From CAZIAK01 sp964537035 (GTDB lineage: Bacteria; Planctomycetota; B15-G4), in contig CAZIAK010000007.1 of assembly GCA_964537035.1 (NCBI GenBank), positions 62,001 to 126,000 of the forward strand: a stretch of 64,000 nt of DNA. Reading direction: 5' to 3'. Position 1 is the first letter of the stretch, and each line of letters starts with the position of its first letter. Both the position numbers and the translations under genes were made by a program. Below, one piece after another: positions 17,133 through 26,059 of the stretch. Under the pieces are notes generated by a model, which did not search any database, was not told the DNA's origin, and saw nothing but the letters and a program-made list of their open reading frames with translations.

Positions 17133-18739
17133 TTGCCCACGTTGTCCAGCAAGACGATGTCCTCCCGGAGCTGCTCAAGGGCCAGACGGTCGTTGTAGTT
17201 GTAGTAGCCCCGCACATGGCCCTGCTTGTCCACCAGGGCGAACTTGCCGCTGTGGAACATGGGCGGCATGCCCACCACTGGCTCTACGCCCGCGTTCACA
17301 GGAACACGAAAGCCCTCATCGGCCAGCTTCTGAATGGCCTCGTGGCTGCCGGTGAGCAGGCGCCAGTCCTTGGCGTCGCCCTTGTGCCGGGCACGGTACT
17401 CTGCCAACACCTGGGGACTGTCCCGCCGAGGGTCGACGGTGATCGACAAGAAGCGCGTGGGCAACCCCTCCTTGCTCAACTCGGCGAAGAGCTGGGACAT
17501 GATCGGGCAGGGCCCAGCGCAGTGAGTGAAGATGAAGTCGACCACCCAGAGGGAGCCCAGAAGCTGTTTCTTGCCAAAGGGCTTGGCGGCGTCGTCCAAC
17601 AGGGCGAACTCGGGCAGCTCGCCGTGGTTGGTCAGGCCGGTGCCGTCGTCGATGGGCTCAGGGCCTCCGGAGAGCAGCTCTTCGAGAGAGACCGTGCGGC
17701 TCTGCGGGGGCTCCACTGCTTCGGTCGCACCCTCAACAAGGGCGTCACCGGAGGCCTCGACGTCACCCACGCCTTCGTCTGTGAGCGCGACCACGGGGGT
17801 GAGGCACGCGTCACAGGCCGGCTCTTCGGTCAACGCCGGGGCGCTGCCGGAGTCGTTGGCGAGCGTGGTGTCCTGGCAGGCCACGTCGATGATCAGGGCC
17901 GCCATCACCGCGGGAAGGTAGACCACCGAAGCGATCACCACCTGCCGAGCGCGCGCCCGATCAGGCCGCTTGCGAAAAGCCAGAGCCGCAACGAAGAACA
18001 CGAGGCCGGCAGCCAGAGCGGCCAGGCCGTACTCAGCCCCGGCCACGCCGAGGAGCACAGGAATCACGGAGACAAGCATGACGGACATCACCTGCATGGG
18101 CATCTGCCAACGGAGCAGCGCATCTCCAGGGTCATCCCCGGAGAGCATGCGCAGGCCTCCGCTCGCATAGTCTTCGCGATACATCGATGCGATGGCGAAG
18201 AAGTGCGGCAGTTGCCAGAGAAAGACGAGTGCAAAGACGAGCCAGGAGAGCACTGTGGGACCACCGGCTGCAGCGGCTCCCACGATCACGGGCAAGGCGC
18301 CGGGCAGGGCGCCGACCCAGGTGTTCACCGAGGTGCGCTTCTTGAGCGGCGTGTAGATGACGAGGTAGGTGACGATGGCCAGCAACTGCCATAGCGTGGC
18401 CTCGCTTCCCGCGCCGAGAGCGAGAATGACGAAACCCACTGCCATGACCACGCCACCACCCCAGGACACCTGTCGCTCTGTCAGCGCGCCCGTGCAGAGG
18501 GGGCGCCCAGCCGTCCGCGGCATCTTGGCGTCGGTCTCCCGCTCCAAGAAGTGATTGAGGGCGCACCCTGCGCCCGCCACGAGCAGGGTTCCCAGCAGGG
18601 CCCACGGCAAGGGTGACCAGTCGTTGGGCTTCTCCAGCACATACCCCGCCGCCGTGATCACCAGGACCAGCACAGCGATCCGGGGACGGATCAGGCCCGA
18701 CAGGCCAGCAGCATCGAGGCGTGGTCTCTGGTCGGTCAC
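17129..18739 (-). CDS. ctaB: protoheme IX farnesyltransferase fused to a SCO copper chaperone
   Basis: A 536-residue two-domain protein. Residues ~10-300 are a multi-helix UbiA-type prenyltransferase that makes heme O (NHFLERETDAKMPRT gives NxxxExxxD, with Glu in place of the usual first Asp, then YTPLKKRT). After a ~100-residue Ala/Glu-rich linker comes a SCO/thioredoxin-like domain with CAGPC (Cys407, Cys411) and MFHSGKF (His496), the copper ligands of SCO1. These are normally separate genes. The frame is continuous, with no stop between domains. GTG at 18739 makes a GTGA overlap with the ctaA stop. Confidence 0.9.
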   Translation of the reverse strand: MTDQRPRLDAAGLSGLIRPRIAVLVLVITAAGYVLEKPNDWSPLPWALLGTLLVAGAGCALNHFLERETDAKMPRTAGRPLCTGALTERQVSWGGGVVMAVGFVILALGAGSEATLWQLLAIVTYLVIYTPLKKRTSVNTWVGALPGALPVIVGAAAAGGPTVLSWLVFALVFLWQLPHFFAIASMYREDYASGGLRMLSGDDPGDALLRWQMPMQVMSVMLVSVIPVLLGVAGAEYGLAALAAGLVFFVAALAFRKRPDRARARQVVIASVVYLPAVMAALIIDVACQDTTLANDSGSAPALTEEPACDACLTPVVALTDEGVGDVEASGDALVEGATEAVEPPQSRTVSLEELLSGGPEPIDDGTGLTNHGELPEFALLDDAAKPFGKKQLLGSLWVVDFIFTHCAGPCPIMSQLFAELSKEGLPTRFLSITVDPRRDSPQVLAEYRARHKGDAKDWRLLTGSHEAIQKLADEGFRVPVNAGVEPVVGMPPMFHSGKFALVDKQGHVRGYYNYNDRLALEQLREDIVLLDNVGK

Positions 18740-19725
18740 GACGTCACGCCATTTCGGGTGCGCAGCCAGAGCCGCAGCATCAGCAACCAGGTGAGCAGCA
18801 GCACCAAGGCGCCGTTGGTGACGTGGAGCGACGTGACGAACGGGGAGCGGCCCTGCCAGATCACCATGGCGCCCAGAAGGCCCTGCACCAGGATCACCAA
18901 CGCGAGCACCGTGCTGTGTCGCTGCAGTGCGCTGCGGGCCGATCCGGCCACCACGCAAAGGCGCCACACTGCCAAGGCGGCCACGAAAGCGAAGCCACGA
19001 TGAGCCATGTGGATGATCACCCGCTCATCGATGAACTCGGGCAAGACCTCACCCGCAGCAGAGAGGGGGAAGAAGGCCACGGCCAGGCCCGCTTCGGTGT
19101 GGCGCATCCAAGCACCCAGGATGAGCTGAATGAAGACGACCACCACGGCAAAGACCCCCGCAGAGCAAGCACGCCGGGTGGCCTTGCCGTCCGGGTCGTC
19201 CACGGCCTCCAGCTGGCCCAACTCTCCTGAGCTTGCCGCGGCCCACTCTGCTGAGAAGGCATAGGCCAGCCAGGCCGCCACGCAGAGAAAAGTCTGGGCC
19301 AGGGTGCCGTGACTGGCCGAGAGCCAACTGGGCAGGAGAAACCAGACCGTCAGCCCGCCGAGCAGCCCCTGCAGGCAGACCATGCCCAAGACGGCCACGG
19401 AGAGCCGGCGCGCCCACGCACGAGAGTCCGTGCGCACTGTCCAGATGGCGAGGATCACCGTGGCCAAACCGATCAGCGACGCCAGCGCCCGGTGACCGTG
19501 TTCGTGAAACACACCGCCCACCATGGACGGCCAGACCTTGCCATAACCCAGGGGCCAATCAGGCTCGGCCAGCCCTGCATTGTGGCTCTTGACCTGGGCG
19601 CCCGCGAAGATCAACAGCACGATCGAGCACACCAGACCGAAGGCGAAGAGCCGCCGGGGAGAAGACACAACCGCCCCGGCCGGAGCGGCCGAGGCGGTTG
19701 CTGTCCTGCGAGTCAGTGCGGTCAC
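18736..19725 (-). CDS. ctaA: heme A synthase (COX15/CtaA)
   Basis: A 329-residue membrane protein with about eight helices. It oxidises heme O to heme A. Conserved features are the PDWPLGYG region after helix 1 and heme-ligand histidines in FHEHGHRALAS, SASHGTLAQ, IHMAHRGFAF and SLHVTNGAL. GTG start. It is first in the coupled ctaA - ctaB/SCO - DUF420 operon. No oxidase subunit genes are in the window. Confidence 0.92.
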   Translation of the reverse strand: MTALTRRTATASAAPAGAVVSSPRRLFAFGLVCSIVLLIFAGAQVKSHNAGLAEPDWPLGYGKVWPSMVGGVFHEHGHRALASLIGLATVILAIWTVRTDSRAWARRLSVAVLGMVCLQGLLGGLTVWFLLPSWLSASHGTLAQTFLCVAAWLAYAFSAEWAAASSGELGQLEAVDDPDGKATRRACSAGVFAVVVVFIQLILGAWMRHTEAGLAVAFFPLSAAGEVLPEFIDERVIIHMAHRGFAFVAALAVWRLCVVAGSARSALQRHSTVLALVILVQGLLGAMVIWQGRSPFVTSLHVTNGALVLLLTWLLMLRLWLRTRNGVTS

Positions 19726-19788
19726 GTCAGGTCATCCGACGGGCCACGAGCAAGCACCCAAAAAGCACAGGGGCTTGCGCGGCAGTCC

Positions 19789-20538
19789 TTACTCGAAGGT
19801 CGCCTTGAAGGTGCCCGCGCCACCGGCGACGGTCACGGTGGTCTCGACTGTGCCCAGGCTCTCGTGCCAAAGGGTCACGCCGTAGTCGCCGTCAGGCAGA
19901 TCGGCCGTGTTGACGGTCACGTTGCCGTCCGCATCAGACACGCCGAAGTACGGGTGCTCCATGGAGAAGCACCAGGTGGTCATCCAGGGGTGCACGTCGC
20001 ACTTGATCAGGATGGCCTCCTCGTCCTTCTTGAAGGTCTTCTTCACCTTCATGTCCTTCATCGGCATGGCCAGGTTGAACTCTTTGTTCTTCTTGGGCAT
20101 GGCATGGATGTTGTGCAGCGTGTCGTCGCTGTTGACGATCTCGATGTCCTGCTTCTTGACCATGCCGAACACGTGGGGCACGTAGGTGCAGCCGGTCTGG
20201 TCGAGAACCACGGGCTGCTCGGGAGCCTTGTAGCGCTTGTCGGGCACGCCGGTCAGGGACACGAAGACGTTCATCAGGCCGCCGCGGCCGTTGACCAGGA
20301 CGGTCGAACGGGCCAGGCCGTCGGCGTGAGCGCCTTCGCAGACCGGGTCGCTGGAGATGTCGACCGGCGACGGGGCAGGAGCCTCACCCTTGAAGGAGAC
20401 CTGGCCGGTGACGGCGGCCACCGCGGGCGCAGCGGCAGGTGCCTCGGTCTTGGCTGCGGGAGCCACGGCTTCCTGTGCGAGGCCGTTGGCGGCGAAGGAC
20501 GTAGCGATGAGGACGACCAGAGCGGTCTTGGCAAGCAT
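19789..20538 (-). CDS. secreted cupredoxin-like protein
   Basis: A 249-residue protein with a signal peptide (residues 1-21, cleavage near GLAQEA), then an Ala/Pro-rich linker (~22-43) and a beta-sandwich. DDTLHNIH and CDVHPWM supply the His, Cys, His and Met expected of a type-1 copper site. The end (DLPDGDYGVTLWHE) is like carboxypeptidase-regulatory/plastocyanin-like proteins. ATG at 20538 with GAGG 8 nt upstream. It lies just upstream of ctaA on the same strand, so a role in copper delivery or electron transfer to the oxidase is plausible but unproven. Confidence 0.8.
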   Translation of the reverse strand: MLAKTALVVLIATSFAANGLAQEAVAPAAKTEAPAAAPAVAAVTGQVSFKGEAPAPSPVDISSDPVCEGAHADGLARSTVLVNGRGGLMNVFVSLTGVPDKRYKAPEQPVVLDQTGCTYVPHVFGMVKKQDIEIVNSDDTLHNIHAMPKKNKEFNLAMPMKDMKVKKTFKKDEEAILIKCDVHPWMTTWCFSMEHPYFGVSDADGNVTVNTADLPDGDYGVTLWHESLGTVETTVTVAGGAGTFKATFE

Positions 20539-20806
20539 GTTGGAAACCTCGGGATCAGAAAGCAGGAAGGTGTGAGGGAGAGGGCCAGGGCGACGGGTGC
20601 CGTCCCTGAAGTCTGCCGTTTTTCTGCTGCTCGACAGACACGCCGAAAGCATATGTGTTCGCCCCCGTAGGGGGAAGCGCAGTCGTTCCGCACGGATCGG
20701 ACGAGGAGCGGGACGACAGCCGGCCACCGCCCCGAAATCACGGAGCGATGGCCGGTTTTGAGCCCTCTACCCACCGTCAAGACAGGCGCGGGGCTCGGCA
20801 GAACGA

Positions 20807-22429
20807 CTAGTACATGTCGTCCATGCCACCGCCAGCTGCCACAGCCGGCTTGTCCTCGGGGATCTCCGCCACCAAGGCGTCCGTGGTCAGCAGCAGGGCG
20901 GCCACCGAAGCGGCGTGCTGCAGGGCTGAACGGGTGACCTTGGCCGGATCGATGATGCCCGCCTTGACCATGTCGACCATCTCGCCGGCACCGGCGTTGA
21001 AGCCCATGTTGCCCTTGGCGTTGGTCACCTGGTTGACCACGATGGAGGCGTCGAAGCCCGCGTTGTCGGCGATCTGCCGGCAAGGCACGGCCACCGCGCG
21101 GCGCACGATGTCCACGCCGAGGCGCTCGTCACCTACAGACTCGAGGGCGTCGAGAACCGACGAAGCCTTGATCAGAGCCACACCGCCACCGGGCAGGATG
21201 CCCTCTTCGACCGCTGCGCGCGTGGCGTGCAGGGCGTCTTCGACCCGAGCCTTCTTCTCCTTCATCTCGACTTCGGTGGCCGCGCCCACGTTGATCTGGG
21301 CGACACCGCCGGCGAGCTTGGCCAGGCGCTCCTGGAGCTTCTCGCTGTCGTAGTCAGAGGTGCTGCGATCGAGTTCGGCACGAATCTGAGCGATACGACC
21401 CTGGATGTCGGCCTTCTTGCCACCACCCTCGATGACGATCGAGTCGTCCTTGGTGATCGTGACGTGCTTGGCCGAGCCGAGAATCGACAGGTCGGCGGTC
21501 TCGAGGTTGATGCCCAGGTCTTCCATGACCGCGGTGCCACCGGTGAGGACGGCGATGTCCTCGAGCATGGCCTTGCGACGATCACCGAAGCCAGGTGCCT
21601 TCACGGCGCAGGCGTTGAACACGCCGCGCAGCTTGTTGACCACCAGGGTTGCCAGGGCCTCGCCGTCGATGTCCTCGGCGATGATCAGCAGGGGACGACC
21701 CGACTTGGCCACCTGCTCGAGCAGGGGCAGCATGTCCTTGATCGACGAGATCTTCTTCTCGTGGATCAGGATCAGCGGGTTCTCGAGCTCGACCTCCATC
21801 TTCTCGAGGTTGGTCACGAAGTGCGGCGAGAGGTAGCCCTTGTCGAACTGCATGCCCTCGACCCACTCGATCTCGGTGGCCAGCGACTTGCCCTCTTCGA
21901 CCGTGATCACGCCGTCCTTGCCCACACGCTCCATGGCGTCAGCAATGCGCAGACCGATCTCGGTGTCGTTGTTGGCCGCGATGGTGGCCACCTGCTCGAT
22001 GTCCTTGCGGGTCTTCACCGGCGAGGACATCTTGCCCAGCTTGGTCACGACGGCGTTGACAGCGTTCTCCACGCCACGCTTGAGCTGCAGCGGGTTGGCG
22101 CCGGCGGTGACGACCTTCAAGCCCTGCTCGAAGATGGCCTCGGCCAGAACCGTCGCGGTGGTGGTGCCGTCACCGGCGACGTCAGAGGTCTTGCTCGCGA
22201 CCTCCTTCACCATCTGCGCACCCATGTTCTCGTAGGCGTTCTCCAGCTCGACTTCCTTGGCCACGGTCACACCATCCTTGGTGACCGTGGGCGAACCGAA
22301 GGAGCGCTGAAGGACCACGTTACGGCCGCGGGGGCCGAGGGTGACCTTCACCGCGCGAGCGAGCTTGTTGACACCGGCGCGAATCAGGTCGCGAGCTTCG
22401 ATGTCGTAGGCAATTTTCTTGGCAGCCAT
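20807..22429 (-). CDS. groEL: chaperonin GroEL
   Basis: A 540-residue 60-kDa chaperonin subunit. The N-terminus has the KVTLGPRGRNV nucleotide-binding loop, then GDGTTTATVLA (ATP hydrolysis, ~86-96), and a C-terminal VAAGGGMDDMY tail, a short form of the Gly-Gly-Met tail. It forms double heptameric rings with GroES to fold proteins. It follows groES by 39 nt. I see no CIRCE element (TTAGCACTC-N9-GAGTGCTAA) upstream of the pair. Confidence 0.98.
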   Translation of the reverse strand: MAAKKIAYDIEARDLIRAGVNKLARAVKVTLGPRGRNVVLQRSFGSPTVTKDGVTVAKEVELENAYENMGAQMVKEVASKTSDVAGDGTTTATVLAEAIFEQGLKVVTAGANPLQLKRGVENAVNAVVTKLGKMSSPVKTRKDIEQVATIAANNDTEIGLRIADAMERVGKDGVITVEEGKSLATEIEWVEGMQFDKGYLSPHFVTNLEKMEVELENPLILIHEKKISSIKDMLPLLEQVAKSGRPLLIIAEDIDGEALATLVVNKLRGVFNACAVKAPGFGDRRKAMLEDIAVLTGGTAVMEDLGINLETADLSILGSAKHVTITKDDSIVIEGGGKKADIQGRIAQIRAELDRSTSDYDSEKLQERLAKLAGGVAQINVGAATEVEMKEKKARVEDALHATRAAVEEGILPGGGVALIKASSVLDALESVGDERLGVDIVRRAVAVPCRQIADNAGFDASIVVNQVTNAKGNMGFNAGAGEMVDMVKAGIIDPAKVTRSALQHAASVAALLLTTDALVAEIPEDKPAVAAGGGMDDMY

Positions 22430-22468
22430 TTGTGTTCTGTCTCTTGTCTGGATTGCGGGGTTTGCGGG

Positions 22469-22801
22469 TCAGCTGACGATGGCGAGGATTTCATCCTCGC
22501 GCACGATCAGGAACTTCTGGCCGCCGACGCTGATCTCGTTGCCAGCGTAGGAGGAGAAGATGATCCGGTCGTTCTTCTCGATCTGGGGCGCCACGCGCTC
22601 ACCAGAGTCGTTCAACTTGCCGTCGCCCACGGCGATGACCACGCCCTCCTGGGGCTTCTCCTTGGCGCTGTCGGGCAGCAGGATGCCGCCAGCAGAGCGC
22701 TCTTCGGCCTCGAGCCGCTGCACGAGCACGTTGTCGTTCAGGGGGGTGAGGTTCGTCTTCGCGGCGCTCTTGGCGACCTTCTTCTTCGTCTTCGTGGCCA
22801 T
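22469..22801 (-). CDS. groES: co-chaperonin GroES
   Basis: A 110-residue co-chaperonin. The core begins at LTPLNDNVLVQRL, with the mobile loop SAGGILLPDSAKEKP and the C-terminal GNEISVGGQKFLIV. It has a lysine/alanine-rich N-terminal extension of ~17 residues (MATKTKKKVAKSAAK) not found in E. coli GroES. The ATG at 22801 has AGGAG upstream, though 11 nt away, so the extension appears genuine. The cap of the GroEL ring. Confidence 0.97.
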   Translation of the reverse strand: MATKTKKKVAKSAAKTNLTPLNDNVLVQRLEAEERSAGGILLPDSAKEKPQEGVVIAVGDGKLNDSGERVAPQIEKNDRIIFSSYAGNEISVGGQKFLIVREDEILAIVS

Positions 22802-22862
22802 GGGGCAGGGCTCTCCTGTGGTCTGTCTGTTGAAAGTGGTTGAGGGTTGATCGAGTACGGGG

Positions 22863-23294
22863 TCAGAGCGTGAGCTCGAGCAGGATCTGGTCTACAGCCT
22901 GCCGCAACTCTTGTGCTTGAAAGGGCTTACCGATGAACGAGCGGCCAATGGTCTCGCAGGTCCGGCGGATCTCGCGGTCGCGGTTGCCCGACATGAAGAT
23001 GGTGGGGATCCGTCGAGGCCGGCTGGTTCGGGCGGGCGCACCGCCCGTGGGAGCGATCCAGGCGCCTTGCAGGTACCGTTGCAGCACTTCAATACCGGTC
23101 ATCCCGGGCATCTCGACGTCGAGGATCAAGAAGTCGATGGAATCGTGCAGCAGCCTGGCGAACGCATCCGCCCCGCTCCCCACCGTGACAATGCGCAGTT
23201 CTTGGCGGTCGGACAGCAAATCCACCACGGAACGCCTCATGGAGACGTCGTCGTCTCCGATGAGCACCGTGTGGGTCTGCCGAGTGGAGTCCAT
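22863..23294 (-). CDS. single-domain response regulator
   Basis: A 143-residue CheY-like receiver with no output domain. It has the acidic pair GDDD (14-16), phospho-acceptor Asp59 in LDVEMPGMTG, FMSG for the Ser/Thr position, and the conserved Lys in IGKPF. A ~20-residue insert after the alpha-3/beta-4 region (GGAPARTSRPRR) is unusual. The longer upstream frame is antisense to thiE, so I start at ATG 23294. It ends 61 nt before groES on the same strand. No histidine kinase is adjacent. Confidence 0.85.
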   Translation of the reverse strand: MDSTRQTHTVLIGDDDVSMRRSVVDLLSDRQELRIVTVGSGADAFARLLHDSIDFLILDVEMPGMTGIEVLQRYLQGAWIAPTGGAPARTSRPRRIPTIFMSGNRDREIRRTCETIGRSFIGKPFQAQELRQAVDQILLELTL

Positions 23295-23504
23295 GAACCA
23301 AGTCCGAAGAGCGGGAGGTGAAGTCCGAAAAGCAAACGGAGTGCCAATGGGCTGGCCAAGACCGGGGAGCCCGGGCCGTCTCCTATTCGCCGCCCCTCGG
23401 GGTCTTCGGAGTCGGGCACGGCTCTTCGGCTCCCCCGCCACGGGCGGCCCCCTGCCAGATTGGCGGTTATTCGGGGGAGACGGCCAGGGACGGACGGTGC
23501 CGAA

Positions 23505-24221
23505 ATGACAGGGAGCCGCCACGAGCGCCTGGCCAACACCCGCCTCTACCTGATCGCCACCGCCGATCGGGCCCCTGCGCCCAGCCCGGACTGGTTGGCT
23601 CGAGTTCGCGCTGCGGTCGAGGGCGGGGTGGGAGCAGTCCAGCTGCGGCAGAAGGGCGCCAGCACGGCGGTGCGCCGGGTCTGGCTGGACCAGTTGCGCG
23701 ATGTGGTTGGCCCCGAGGTGCTGCTGCTGGTCAACGACGACCTGGGGGCTGTCCACCAGGCCCACGGCGCCCTGCTAGCGGATGGCCTGCACCTGGGCCG
23801 AGCCGATGCTGAGGCCCTGGGCGGGCACGGCGGGTCCCACGCAGAGCGCCGCCATCGCGGCCTGGCCCATGCCCGAGGCGCCCTGGGCCCCGAGCTGCTG
23901 CTAGGGACATCCACTCGTACGGCTGCCGAGATCACCGCTGCCCTGGCAGCCGGAGCGGACCACGTGGGCTTCGGCGCCATGTCCGTGAGCACCACCAAGC
24001 CCGGCGCGCCCCCGGCCCGGCCCGAGGAGTTGGCCCGCTGCCTGAAACGATTCCCCGGCCTGCCGATCTTCCCCATCGGCGGGGTCAACCTGGCGACCCT
24101 GCTGGCCTGGGTGACCCTGGGCGCTCGACAGGCCGCCGTGGGCAGCGCGGTGCTGCAGGCGAGCGACCCTCAAGCCAGCGCCGCTGCGCTCTCTGAGTTG
24201 TTCACCCACAACATAGCCTGA
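23505..24221 (+). CDS. thiE: thiamine-phosphate synthase
   Basis: A 238-residue TIM barrel joining HMP-pyrophosphate and the thiazole phosphate to give thiamine monophosphate. Motifs are VQLRQKGAS, VNDD, DGLHLGRAD, LLGTSTRT, VGFGAMSVSTTKPG (the usual GP-FPTxTK loop, here divergent) and PIGGVN. ATG at 23505 is the first in-frame Met before family similarity. No other thi genes are near. The divergent pyrophosphate loop leaves a small chance of a TenI-like function. Confidence 0.85.
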   Translation: MTGSRHERLANTRLYLIATADRAPAPSPDWLARVRAAVEGGVGAVQLRQKGASTAVRRVWLDQLRDVVGPEVLLLVNDDLGAVHQAHGALLADGLHLGRADAEALGGHGGSHAERRHRGLAHARGALGPELLLGTSTRTAAEITAALAAGADHVGFGAMSVSTTKPGAPPARPEELARCLKRFPGLPIFPIGGVNLATLLAWVTLGARQAAVGSAVLQASDPQASAAALSELFTHNIA

Positions 24222-24396
24222 CCGCTTCACCGAGGCCCCGGCACGCCCTCGCGACGCACTCCGCGAAGAGGTCAGATCAGCGGCCAGCGGGGACGGCCCG
24301 TCACCCCCACAGCCGTGCGCTAGAATGCCGCCCCGGCCCAACTCTCGTCGCCCTCACGCGCACGAACGTCACTCCCTTCTCCACGAACTGACACCG

Positions 24397-25929
24397 ATGG
24401 CGTCACGTCCTCGCCGCCGATCGCTGGGCCTGGCCCCCAGGCCCTCGCTCGCCCGGGCGCTTTGCGTGGGAGTCCTGCTCGTGGGGACTCTGCTGATCGG
24501 CGAGTCCCACGGCCAGACGATGCTCGGTACCTCTGCCATTGGCGAGCCCAGCGTCGGCCCGCGACCGTCAGTGGTGTTGATCGTGGTCGACACCCTGCGC
24601 GCCGATCACCTGGGCTGCTACGGCTACGGGCGCGACACGAGCCCGCACATCGATCGCCTCGCGGCCCGTGGTGTGCGCTTCAACAACACCATCGCCCAGT
24701 CATCGTGGACCCTGCCCAGCATGATCTCGCTGATGACCGGCCAGTACGTTCTGGGCACCACGCCGCAGCTGCCGGGCGACACCAAGGCCATGGCCGAGCT
24801 GTTCTCCGCCCAGGGCTACCAGACCGCCGCTTTCGTTGGCAATGACGTGGTCGGCCGCCCCGAAGGTTTCAGCCGGGGCTTTGACGTGTTCCGCTCGCTG
24901 GATGACCTCGAACCGGCACAAGCTGAAGCCATCCAGAATAACGTGCATTCCCTCGGCGCCGTGGTGAATGAACACGAGCTGGACTGGGTCGGGGACAACG
25001 CCGAGGCACCTTTCTTTCTCTACGTCCACCACATGGACCCTCACCGACCCTACCGGCCTCTCACGGACTCGCCTCCTTTTGCCGAGGGCTACGAGCCCAT
25101 CGACGAGGCGCGCAGAAATCGATACGAACTCTTCCTGGAGGGACGGCCCGATCTGCGAGACAGCGCCGAGGGTCAGCTCCAGCGCATCCGGGACACGATC
25201 CAACGCTACGACGCCGACGTGTCCTACGTCGACGCTCGGGTCGGTGAGCTGCTCGAAGGACTCGAGACGCTCGGCCTGATGGAGAACACGGTGGTCGCCC
25301 TGGCCGCCGATCACGGAGAAGCCCTCTTCGACCGCCTCGAGTATCCCGAGCTGGTGCGCCGCCAAGGTCCGCCGAAAGATCAACGCCTTGCGGACTACTT
25401 CAAGAACGGCCACGGCAAGCACCTCTATCGAGAGCTCGTGGCCACGCCTTTGATCTTCGCTGGCCCTGGTATCGACGAGGGACGCGTGGTGACGGAGACC
25501 GTGCCCAACGTCGCCGTGCTGCCCACCCTGCTAGAGCTGGCCACGGGCCAGGTGGTCGACGACCGCGACGGCACCAGCCTGGTCAGCGCCCTCACGACCG
25601 AGACCTTCACCGTCGACCAGAACCGCCTGCTCTACTCGTGGTGCGCCCAGGCCACGGGGGTGTTTCATCCCAAGCGCCAGCTGATGCTGGTCCGACCGAA
25701 CCCGGCCGGCATCGACTTCGGCCTCACGCTCAAGCTGTTCAACCTGATCGACGACCCGGGCGAGGATCACAACGCCTTGCAGGGGGACGACGAGAAGACG
25801 CAGCTGACGGCGAAGCTGCTGGCCGCAGAACTCGTCGAGCGGGAGCAGCTCGCCCTGACCCAGGAGCAGTCTGCCGAGTACCTGGAGGCCACCCTGCGTA
25901 AAATGCGCGAACTGGGATATGTCCGCTGA
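24397..25929 (+). CDS. exported sulfatase-fold hydrolase with Thr in place of the catalytic Cys
   Basis: A 510-residue protein of the alkaline phosphatase/sulfatase superfamily with an N-terminal signal or anchor (about residues 18-40). It has the metal-binding VVDTLRADHLGCYGY and a later AADHGEALF. Where sulfatases have C/S-x-P-x-R (the formylglycine site) this protein has WTLPSM, Thr105. It cannot use formylglycine chemistry and may instead act as a phosphodiesterase or phosphotransferase, as LtaS-like enzymes do with a Thr nucleophile (inference). No sulfatase-maturing enzyme is nearby. TAGAAT at 24321-24326 could be a -10 box. Confidence 0.82.
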   Translation: MASRPRRRSLGLAPRPSLARALCVGVLLVGTLLIGESHGQTMLGTSAIGEPSVGPRPSVVLIVVDTLRADHLGCYGYGRDTSPHIDRLAARGVRFNNTIAQSSWTLPSMISLMTGQYVLGTTPQLPGDTKAMAELFSAQGYQTAAFVGNDVVGRPEGFSRGFDVFRSLDDLEPAQAEAIQNNVHSLGAVVNEHELDWVGDNAEAPFFLYVHHMDPHRPYRPLTDSPPFAEGYEPIDEARRNRYELFLEGRPDLRDSAEGQLQRIRDTIQRYDADVSYVDARVGELLEGLETLGLMENTVVALAADHGEALFDRLEYPELVRRQGPPKDQRLADYFKNGHGKHLYRELVATPLIFAGPGIDEGRVVTETVPNVAVLPTLLELATGQVVDDRDGTSLVSALTTETFTVDQNRLLYSWCAQATGVFHPKRQLMLVRPNPAGIDFGLTLKLFNLIDDPGEDHNALQGDDEKTQLTAKLLAAELVEREQLALTQEQSAEYLEATLRKMRELGYVR

Positions 25930-26059
25930 TATCGGGCCTCAATCGCTCAAGCTGAATCGTCCAGACCGTCGAAAGAGAGGCTGTCGTCGGTCGCTTGTTC
26001 GCTGACAGTACCATGGCCCACCGAAGCCGATCCCGAAGGCACCACCTCACGGTCAGCAC

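Noticed and set aside
20711..20756. CCGGCCA/TGGCCGG hairpin with TTTT downstream of groEL
   Set aside because: The loop is about 24 nt and the T-run is on the + strand side, the wrong direction for groEL.
21227..22843. A 538-codon open frame on the + strand opposite groEL/groES
   Set aside because: Composition (His/Leu/Gly/Asp rich) is the mirror of the high-GC chaperonin codons; no signals and no family.
22802..22862. CIRCE/HrcA operator upstream of groES
   Set aside because: Looked for TTAGCACTC and GAGTGCTAA; neither is present.
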